Below, one piece after another: positions 58,228 through 64,000 of a stretch of DNA of 64,000 nt (its first letter is position 1; the number at the start of each line of letters is the position of its first letter). The notes below the pieces were generated by a model that did not search any database, was not told where the DNA came from, and saw nothing but the letters and a program-made list of their open reading frames with translations. The position numbers and the translations under genes were made by a program. The stretch lies in assembly GCF_002887815.1 (NCBI RefSeq), contig NZ_PDHO01000010.1, positions 124,001 to 188,000 on the forward strand, written 5' to 3'. The stretch is from Mycobacterium sp. ENV421 (GTDB lineage: Bacteria > Actinomycetota > Actinomycetes > Mycobacteriales > Mycobacteriaceae).

Positions 58228-58747
58228 CGTCTGCCTCCGGTTCCATTTCCGTCAGACTGGTACGAACGGTCAATCGAATCGGCTCGCGGACCACCGGCGA
58301 ATCCCGTAGCGCGCTTGTAGTCAGTTGCACTATCAACGTCTTATCTTCCGACGCGACGATTCGGGACCGGCAGATACTGTCGAGAGGGCCGAATTCGTGA
58401 GCGAATTCCATTGCCAGTGTCCCCGCGATACCTGACCCCTCTACCGCCGCCGTGAGCTCTCGGCTTCGTTCGTGACATCCCGGTACCGACTGCAACTGCT
58501 GCTCAGCCAACATCATGAACACCTCACCGCAGTCCAGCACGGCCTCGACGCGATGCATTGTCAGTACCGCATTGGGGCAGAACTCGTCCGCACGTGGATC
58601 ACTGCGACATACCCAGACGGCTAACCCGGCAGCAGATTCGTACGGTTCCCAGCCTGGAGGCAATGCCACTTGAACCGCGCAATCGGGATACTGATCGACG
58701 GGGATCACCTCGATAGCTTGCTGGATAACAAACTCATCGAACCGCAT
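58214..58747 (-). CDS. LpqN-like (Mog1/PsbP-fold) protein
   Basis: 177 aa. The pattern VQVALPPGWEPYESAAGLAVWVCRSDP, then NAVLTMHRVEA and the end VREPIRLTVRTSL recalls the LpqN/LpqT group of mycobacteria. Unlike LpqN it has no signal peptide or lipobox from the ATG at 58747. A TTG at 58783 with AGGA upstream would add twelve mildly hydrophobic residues but still no clear export signal. It sits between the effector-like gene and the membrane protein in one tight operon, so it may be a cytosolic chaperone or immunity partner. Confidence 0.6.
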   Translation of the reverse strand: MRFDEFVIQQAIEVIPVDQYPDCAVQVALPPGWEPYESAAGLAVWVCRSDPRADEFCPNAVLTMHRVEAVLDCGEVFMMLAEQQLQSVPGCHERSRELTAAVEGSGIAGTLAMEFAHEFGPLDSICRSRIVASEDKTLIVQLTTSALRDSPVVREPIRLTVRTSLTEMEPEADDGSR

Positions 58748-58795
58748 CGCCGCCACCAGAAACAGAGCCCCGCGAAGCAGCAAGCGTCCTAATCG

Positions 58796-59881
58796 TCACT
58801 CCCACAACCACTCAACCGCCTTCGAGGCTCCAAGCGCGGCGAACGCCCCTACGCCGGCGCCGACGACCAGGCCCACCGCCGTCCCGGCGCCCGGGATGAC
58901 CGATCCAATCGCCCCACCCGCGACGACATCGGCGAGAAAGCCGCCAGCTGCGCCGCCAGCGACAAGTGCAGCCCCAGTACCCGCCGCCTCGCGGGTGACC
59001 GCCTCGGGGACGGAGTTGCCGTCGTGGATATCGGACATCACCGCCGGTATGGCGCTGGCCGCGCCCACCACTCCGCCGACGCGCGAGATTCCCCGCAGCT
59101 CGACGCCGCCGATCTTCATGTCCTCCAACCACTTCAGCAAGCCCGGGTCGGCCTTGCCCGGACCGGTACCGGGCGACTCGTTGATCAAGTTCAGCGCCGC
59201 CTGACGTACCCCGTCCGCCGTTCCGCCTGCGATTGCGCCGGCACCGCCGATCAACAGATCGGTCTTCGACGGGACCCAGTGGTTGCCGTTTTCCCCAGCC
59301 GACTCGGCGCCCTCCGAGGAGGTCGGTAGCAACATGTCGCTGAGCGAGCGCGGCGGACTACCCGCGGTACTGGTCGGTGCACCGGGTGGAATCGGCGTCT
59401 TCCCTGCTGCCATGTTGATGGCATTGGCCAGCGCCATGTCGACGAGGTTGGCTTCGGCCACGATCTTGTCGAGCCGGGGTTGCAGTTGCGCCTGCTTCAA
59501 TTCGGCCTCCATCGGGTTGCGAACCTTCGGGCCGGGCAGCACGGTGTCGGAGATCGGGTCGATCTCCATGTCCAAAGACTCAGCATCGGCTTTCAGGCTC
59601 GCCAGCTCGGACTTGATGCGCTCGATGTTGTCCGCCGCGCTAGCCGCCGCATCGGCCACCCCCGACGCCTCGTTGCCATGCGCGTCGAGATCTTTGCGGG
59701 TCTGGCCGATCGCCGCCTTGGCCGCATCCGCCGCCTGTCCGCCCCAACTCTGGAAAGCGGGCAAGCTCGCCAGCCCGGCCGCTGCATCGAAACTGGCCTG
59801 GGCGCGACTGCTCGCAGCGTGGAATACCTCCCGTACGTCGTCCGCATTCCAGCGCTCGATGTCGGCAACCGTCAGCGCCAC
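58796..59881 (-). CDS. WxG-headed protein with glycine-zipper C-terminus, probable type VII secretion effector
   Basis: 361 aa. Residues 1-95 form a helical hairpin like ESX substrates, with WxG in FQSWGGQAADAAK between two long helices; the second helix runs to a predicted coiled coil ASLKADAESLDME. A Pro-rich linker (about 155-190) follows. The C-terminus (about 205-361) is rich in Gly/Ala zippers: LLIGGAGAIAGGTADG, GGVVGAASAIPAVM, VAGGAAGGFLADVVAGG and GLVVGAGVGAFAALG. This resembles membrane-inserting toxins. GTG at 59881 with GTGAG upstream. It follows the WXG100 gene by 7 bp, the usual partner order. No enzyme motif. A structural role is possible. Confidence 0.65.
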   Translation of the reverse strand: MALTVADIERWNADDVREVFHAASSRAQASFDAAAGLASLPAFQSWGGQAADAAKAAIGQTRKDLDAHGNEASGVADAAASAADNIERIKSELASLKADAESLDMEIDPISDTVLPGPKVRNPMEAELKQAQLQPRLDKIVAEANLVDMALANAINMAAGKTPIPPGAPTSTAGSPPRSLSDMLLPTSSEGAESAGENGNHWVPSKTDLLIGGAGAIAGGTADGVRQAALNLINESPGTGPGKADPGLLKWLEDMKIGGVELRGISRVGGVVGAASAIPAVMSDIHDGNSVPEAVTREAAGTGAALVAGGAAGGFLADVVAGGAIGSVIPGAGTAVGLVVGAGVGAFAALGASKAVEWLWE

Positions 59882-59888
59882 CGGTAGC

Positions 59889-60218
59889 TCACCCGTCGGT
59901 CCGGCCGATAAGCACGTTTGCAGCCTGAGCCGGCGCCGCCAGCGCCTCGCTGTGTCGCTGTTCCATCTCGGCAAAACCCTCAGCACTGGCATGCAGCCCC
60001 TGAGCGTGATCGCTGATCTTGTTCAACAACGCGGCCGTGGTGGTCAGCCATTGGTCGGAGAGGGCACTCATCGCCAGCGCCGAAGCGCCGTGCCAGCCAA
60101 TCAACGCCGCATCGATTCGGCTCGCCGCGGCCTCATGCGCGGTCGCAACATCCTCGCCGTGTCCAACCACCGCGGCAGCCGAGGCCGCAACATCACCGAT
60201 ATTCACCTGAAGCGACAT
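59889..60218 (-). CDS. WXG100-family (Esx-like) protein
   Basis: 109 aa helical hairpin with W-H-G in the turn (DAALIGWHGASALAMSAL), matching the size and layout of WXG100 proteins that pair with effectors for type VII export. The ATG at 60218 has GGGGG a few nt upstream; a start four codons earlier exists but is weaker. No YxxxD/E export tag is obvious at the C-terminus (the nearest is FAEME), so the tag may lie in the partner or be altered. First gene of the four-gene island. Confidence 0.75.
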   Translation of the reverse strand: MSLQVNIGDVAASAAAVVGHGEDVATAHEAAASRIDAALIGWHGASALAMSALSDQWLTTTAALLNKISDHAQGLHASAEGFAEMEQRHSEALAAPAQAANVLIGRTDG

Positions 60219-60270
60219 CACATCCCCCATCAGACGTGGACGCTTCTGGATATCAGCAAACGACGCTAGG

Positions 60271-60294
60271 GGGCCAGTCACCCTGGGGTGGCCC
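60271..60294 (-). terminator. GC-rich hairpin between the SPFH and WXG100 genes
   Basis: GGGCCA (60271-60276) and TGGCCC (60289-60294) form a 6-bp stem with a 12-nt loop, 49 bp after the SPFH stop and 53 bp before the WXG100 start. There is no T-tract, so it is at best an unusual terminator; it could also be an operator. Confidence 0.3.
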
Positions 60295-60342
60295 GGCCAC
60301 ACTCACAGCAAACTGACAGCGGTGCGGTCGCCAGCTCCGGGT

Positions 60343-61587
60343 CTACTGCGGTTCGGAACCGTGCCGCGGGGCGTACTGCGGATCGGCCGGCGGTGCCTGC
60401 TGCTCGGACAGCGGCGGATACGACACCGGCGGTGCGGTGATCTGCGGCGGCGGCGGAATCGGGGCGGCACCCACCGGGGGCACGGTCGCGCGAGCTTCGG
60501 CCTCGGCCTTCGCCACCGCCTGGGCGATCGCCGGATCGGTCTGCGTGTCGAACCAGTCGGCGACCTCGGCTGCGTCTTCCTCGTCGGATTTGACCGGATG
60601 GTCGTCAACCGGGGACGGCGTGTACCGGAACACCCCGTCCTCTCCGGGTGCGCCGAGCATCTTGGTGAAGCCCTGCAGCGCCGAGCCGAAGTCGCTGGGC
60701 ACCAGCCACACCTTGTTGGCCTCGCCCTTGGCCATCTGCGGCAGCGTCTGCAGGTATTGGTAGGCCAGCATCTCCGGCGTGGGCCGGCCGGCCTTGATCG
60801 CGGCGAATGTCTTCTCGATTGCCTTGGCCTGGCCCTGCGCCTGCAGGTAGGACGCTGCTCGCTCACCCTGGGCCCGCAGGATGCGGGACTGCCGCTCGGC
60901 CTCAGCGGCCAGGATCGCGGCCTGCTTGGCACCTTCGGCCGCCAGGATCTGGGCCTGCTTCTGACCCTCGGCCTGCTTGATCGACGCCTCCCGGCTACCT
61001 TCCGCGGTGAGGATCATCGCGCGCTTCTCCCGGTCGGCACGCATCTGCTTCTCCATCGAATCCTGGATGGACGGCGGCGGGTCGATGCTGCGCAGCTCGA
61101 CCCGGGCCACCCGAAGACCCCAGCGTCCGGTGGCCTCGTCGAGCACACCGCGCAGCTGCCCGTTGATCTGGTCGCGGCTGGTCAGCGTCTGCTCGAGGGT
61201 CATGCCGCCGACGACGTTGCGCAGCGTGGTGGTGGTCAGCTGCTCGACGCCGACGATGTAGTTGCTGATCTGGTACACCGCCGCCTGCGGATTGGTGACC
61301 TGGAAGTAGACGACGGTGTCGATGTTGACGGTCAGGTTGTCCTCGGTGATCACCGGCTGCGGCGGGAAGGAGACCACCCGCTCGCGCAGGTCGACGCGGG
61401 CGCGGACCTTGTCGATGAACGGGATCAGCAGTGTGAGCTGGCCGGAGACCGTCTTGCTGTAGCGCCCCAGCCGCTCGATCACGGCCGCCTCCGCCTGCGG
61501 GATCAGGGCGACAGACTTGGCGACGACGATGATGGCGAACACCACCAACACCGCCAGCAGAACCAAACCGGCTATGGCACCGTCCAT
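60343..61587 (-). CDS. SPFH/Band 7 (stomatin-like) membrane protein
   Basis: 414 aa, corresponding to Rv1488. One N-terminal helix (about 5-25), the Band 7 domain (about 30-200, ERLGRYSKTVSGQLTLLIPFID, VEQLTTTTLRNVVGGMTLEQ), an Ala/Glu/Gln coiled coil (about 190-275) and a Pro-rich tail. It oligomerises into membrane rings or microdomains and is paired with NfeD. AAGGAG lies 9 nt before the ATG. It follows nfeD by 12 bp. Confidence 0.92.
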   Translation of the reverse strand: MDGAIAGLVLLAVLVVFAIIVVAKSVALIPQAEAAVIERLGRYSKTVSGQLTLLIPFIDKVRARVDLRERVVSFPPQPVITEDNLTVNIDTVVYFQVTNPQAAVYQISNYIVGVEQLTTTTLRNVVGGMTLEQTLTSRDQINGQLRGVLDEATGRWGLRVARVELRSIDPPPSIQDSMEKQMRADREKRAMILTAEGSREASIKQAEGQKQAQILAAEGAKQAAILAAEAERQSRILRAQGERAASYLQAQGQAKAIEKTFAAIKAGRPTPEMLAYQYLQTLPQMAKGEANKVWLVPSDFGSALQGFTKMLGAPGEDGVFRYTPSPVDDHPVKSDEEDAAEVADWFDTQTDPAIAQAVAKAEAEARATVPPVGAAPIPPPPQITAPPVSYPPLSEQQAPPADPQYAPRHGSEPQ

Positions 61588-61599
61588 GACGGGTTCTCC

Positions 61600-62034
61600 T
61601 TACTCGTTCTTCCAGACGACCGCGGTGGCACCGTCGATGTGCATGACAGTGACGTGGTCGCCCGGCTCGTAGACATCGTTGTCGTTGAAGGGCCGCGCCG
61701 TCCAGATTTCGCCGTCGAGTTTCACCTGGCCTTCATGGCGCGCGACCCGGTCGAGCACAAGCGCGCTCTTGCCTTCCAGCGCCTTGACCGGTTCGGGCAG
61801 CCCTTTTCCGGCGGTGAACTTCCGGCGTAGCGCCGGGCGGACGAGTGCCAGAAGTACGACCGAGACCACCAGGAACACCGCGCCGTCGGCCCACACCGGC
61901 CAGTCGAGCAGCCAGCTGGACCCGGCGGCGGCCAATGCCCCGCCGGACAGCATCAGCAGGAACATGTCACCGGTCAGCGCTTCGGCACCGGCAAGGCCCA
62001 GCGCGAACACGAGCCAGATCAGCGCCGCGGGCAT
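61600..62034 (-). CDS. NfeD-family membrane protein
   Basis: 144 aa short NfeD, same length as Rv1487: N-terminal helices, then an OB-fold domain ([31 protein letters not shown]). It works with the SPFH protein encoded immediately downstream. A TACCCT box at 62046-62041 precedes the ATG by 6 nt, which suggests leaderless transcription of this operon. Confidence 0.9.
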   Translation of the reverse strand: MPAALIWLVFALGLAGAEALTGDMFLLMLSGGALAAAGSSWLLDWPVWADGAVFLVVSVVLLALVRPALRRKFTAGKGLPEPVKALEGKSALVLDRVARHEGQVKLDGEIWTARPFNDNDVYEPGDHVTVMHIDGATAVVWKNE

Positions 62035-62111
62035 ACTGCCAGGGTACGCGGCGGCTGATCCCGCAGTTGCGGAAAGCCGGTTCGGTGCCGAACCACTACA
62101 CTGCGAGCATC

Positions 62112-62972
62112 ATGTGGTGCCCAAGTGTTTCGCTCTCCGTCTGGGCCAATGCCTGGCTCGCCGGCAAGGCCGCACCCGACGACGTCCTTGACGCTCTATC
62201 AGCCTGGGCGCCAACGCATTCGGTGATCGCCTACGATTCGGTGGCGGCCGGCCATACCGGCCTGCCGTGGCCCGATGTCGACGATGCGGGTGCGGTCTCG
62301 CTACTGCAGACGCTGCGTACCGTCGCCGGTCGTGCGCTCGAAGCCGGGCCGCCCGCGATCAGCGTGGCGCTGCCGGTGCCCGGGGATGTCCGCGGCCTGG
62401 CGGCCGGCACCCAGTTCCAGAGCGACGCCCTGTCGGCCGGTGAGGCGATCATCGTCACAAGCCCGGTCGGCGACACCATCGGCCTGGTCCCCGATTTCGA
62501 GTACGACGACACCGACGACGAACTGCCGGACTGCGATCGGCATCCCGAACTATGCGCGCTGTCCTGGACGGTGTACTCACTACCGTCGCGCCCCGTCGTC
62601 GATCACCTCGACCTCGGCGAGGCGGAATACGGTCTGCGCTCGGCGGTGCGTTCGGCCGCCGAGGCGCTGGGCGCGCTGCAACTCGAGGCCGCGGACGGTA
62701 TCGACGATCCGCGCGGGCTGGTCGAGCAGGTGCTGGAGACCGGTCGCCACCACCGCGCGCCTGATCACGCTCCGACGCGGGCGCTGCGGGTGCTCGAGAA
62801 CGCCGCGCACGTCGACGCGATCATCACGGTCAGTTCAGGACTCATGCCGATCGGCACGCAGAGCGCGTCGGAGGCTCAGATCGCCAGCGACGCACTGCGA
62901 CCGCTGGCGGCGGTCGTGCGCTCGGCGCGGATCGCCGCGGTCACCGCGATCCTGCACTCGGCCTGGCACTGA
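62112..62972 (+). CDS. Conserved actinobacterial protein, Rv1486c-like
   Basis: 286 aa, corresponding to Rv1486c by position and length. No catalytic motif recognised; the protein is soluble, acidic in the middle ([13 protein letters not shown]) and conserved around [28 protein letters not shown] at 62097-62102 gives a very short leader. Divergent from nfeD; its end overlaps the converging ferrochelatase by 32 bp. Function unknown. Confidence 0.8.
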   Translation: MWCPSVSLSVWANAWLAGKAAPDDVLDALSAWAPTHSVIAYDSVAAGHTGLPWPDVDDAGAVSLLQTLRTVAGRALEAGPPAISVALPVPGDVRGLAAGTQFQSDALSAGEAIIVTSPVGDTIGLVPDFEYDDTDDELPDCDRHPELCALSWTVYSLPSRPVVDHLDLGEAEYGLRSAVRSAAEALGALQLEAADGIDDPRGLVEQVLETGRHHRAPDHAPTRALRVLENAAHVDAIITVSSGLMPIGTQSASEAQIASDALRPLAAVVRSARIAAVTAILHSAWH

Positions 62973-63996
62973 GCTCACACGCGGGCGTGCAGAACGCGCC
63001 GTTGACGCTGCAGCCGTACCCCGGAACAGGTTGATCTCCAACCACTCTCGCGGGTTCTCCGCCGTCCCGTACTTCGTCGACGAGGTCGAGGACCAGCTTC
63101 GCGAACCGGCGCTGGGCATTGGGTGTCGAGGCCCGCGCCAGCGCGACGCCGAGGCCCTCGGCCTGCTCGCGCAGTTCGCTGTCCAGGTCCCACACCACCT
63201 CGATGTGGTCGGCGACGAAGCCCACCGGGCAGACCACCACGGCCTTGGTGCCCGCTTCGGCCAGCACTGAGAGGTGATCTCCCACATCGGGTTCCAGCCA
63301 CGGCACCTGCGGCGGCCCGGATCGGGACTGCCAGACCACGTCGTAGTCGTCGTAGCCGGCCGCGGCGGCCACCAGGGAGGCGGCGTAGCGGACCTGGCGG
63401 GCATACAGGTCGGGACCGCAGCGATCGGCGGCCCGCACCGGTATCGAATGCGCGGTGAACACCAAGCGGGCACCGTCCCGGACCGGGTCGGGCAGCGTCG
63501 CGGCCGCTGCCGCGACGGCGTCGGCGAACATCGCCACCAGTAGTGGGTGGTCGAAGAACTGGCGCATCTTGACCAGTTCCGGGGCGCCGTCACCGACCGC
63601 CGCACGGGCCCGGGCGATGTCCTCCTGGTACTGCGTGCACCCGGAGTACCCGCCCCACGCCGAGGTGGAGAACACCGCGGCTCGCCGCACACCGTCGGAA
63701 GCCATTGCGGCAACGGTGTCTTCGACCATGGGATGCCAGTTGCGGTTGCCGAAGTACACCGGCAGCTGTTCACCGCGCTCGGCGAGTTCGGCGCGCATCT
63801 CCTCGATCAGCGCGCGGTTGATCCCGTTGATCGGTGAGACCCCGCCGAAATGCAGGTAGTGCTCGGCCACTGCGGTCAGCCGCTCCGGCGGTATCCCCCG
63901 GCCGCGGGTGACGTTCTCCAGGAACGGCATCACCTGTTCCGGCCCTTCCGGGCCACCGAACGACAGGATCAGCAGTGCATCGAATGTGGTGGACAC
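62941..63996 (-). CDS. hemH: Ferrochelatase (coproporphyrin type in actinobacteria)
   Basis: 351 aa, hemZ/hemH of mycobacteria (Rv1485). Signature [21 protein letters not shown] at the N-terminus and the metal-site region [10 protein letters not shown] with its His. C-terminal cysteines in [15 protein letters not shown] bind the 2Fe-2S cluster known for the mycobacterial enzyme, with the fourth ligand probably in GGYSGC. In actinobacteria it inserts iron into coproporphyrin III. GTG start lies 5 bp from the end of the window, so its upstream signals are outside. Confidence 0.93.
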   Translation of the reverse strand: MSTTFDALLILSFGGPEGPEQVMPFLENVTRGRGIPPERLTAVAEHYLHFGGVSPINGINRALIEEMRAELAERGEQLPVYFGNRNWHPMVEDTVAAMASDGVRRAAVFSTSAWGGYSGCTQYQEDIARARAAVGDGAPELVKMRQFFDHPLLVAMFADAVAAAAATLPDPVRDGARLVFTAHSIPVRAADRCGPDLYARQVRYAASLVAAAAGYDDYDVVWQSRSGPPQVPWLEPDVGDHLSVLAEAGTKAVVVCPVGFVADHIEVVWDLDSELREQAEGLGVALARASTPNAQRRFAKLVLDLVDEVRDGGEPARVVGDQPVPGYGCSVNGAFCTPACELSARPSAGSR

Positions 63997-64000
63997 GGTG

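Noticed and set aside
58848..59060. NlpC/P60 or nuclease toxin domain in the WxG-headed protein
   Set aside because: No Cys-His-His or metal-binding motif is visible; the C-terminus is only Gly/Ala-rich hydrophobic helices.

Overview
The window is high-GC actinobacterial DNA from a rapid-growing, environmental-type Mycobacterium (Mycolicibacterium). Evidence is the mycobacterial gene content (dnaE1 of 1185 aa, the mycobacterial 2Fe-2S ferrochelatase, PapA/Pks lipid genes, a GAP/Sap protein, a WXG100 pair), many GTG starts, several genes whose -10 box sits about 7 nt before the start codon (leaderless), and gene order that I recall from M. tuberculosis: Rv0259c-Rv0260c at the left, Rv1536-Rv1547 in the middle and Rv1485-Rv1497 at the right. 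Function calls come from reading the translated sequence and from memory of the families; no database search was run.

Layout. 1-10.1 kb: a minus-strand nitrate assimilation block. NarK imports nitrate, a fused molybdenum/flavoprotein nitrate reductase (NasN type) makes nitrite, NirBD reduces it to ammonium, and a HemD-like/winged-helix fusion plus a CbiX-type chelatase fit supply or control of the siroheme that NirB needs. 10.2-16.4 kb: small regulator/effector pairs, each with a readable operator: TetR with an MFS exporter, MerR with SRPBCC and PPOX proteins, MarR with an esterase lipoprotein, then a transglutaminase-like protein. 16.4-34.8 kb: housekeeping core (dnaE1, two DUF202 proteins, rarD-like, rluD-like, lspA, ansA, dinX, ileS with a T-box leader), interrupted by a pyruvyltransferase/membrane-protein pair with a decayed duplicate beside it and by a secreted repeat (beta-propeller-like) protein.

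34.8-49.2 kb: an envelope glycolipid locus of the pks5/papA4 (lipooligosaccharide) type next to ileS. A KS-AT-DH-ER-KR-ACP iterative polyketide synthase, a PapA acyltransferase and two tandem WS/DGAT-like acyltransferases form one minus-strand operon. Facing it are a small HTH protein, a polytopic membrane protein, a UGT-type glycosyltransferase and a GAP/Sap export accessory protein. No FadD or MmpL partner lies in the window. A 1-kb lower-GC non-coding stretch with several dyads separates pks from the next block.

50.2-64 kb: a LipL-like esterase, meaB-mutB-mutA (methylmalonyl-CoA mutase and its chaperone), a TVP38-family protein, a compact four-gene cluster (WXG100 protein, WxG-headed protein with a glycine-zipper tail, LpqN-like protein, four-helix membrane protein) that looks like a type VII secretion effector/immunity island, then SPFH and NfeD proteins, an Rv1486c-like protein and ferrochelatase. 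The type VII island is the best candidate for an undescribed system.
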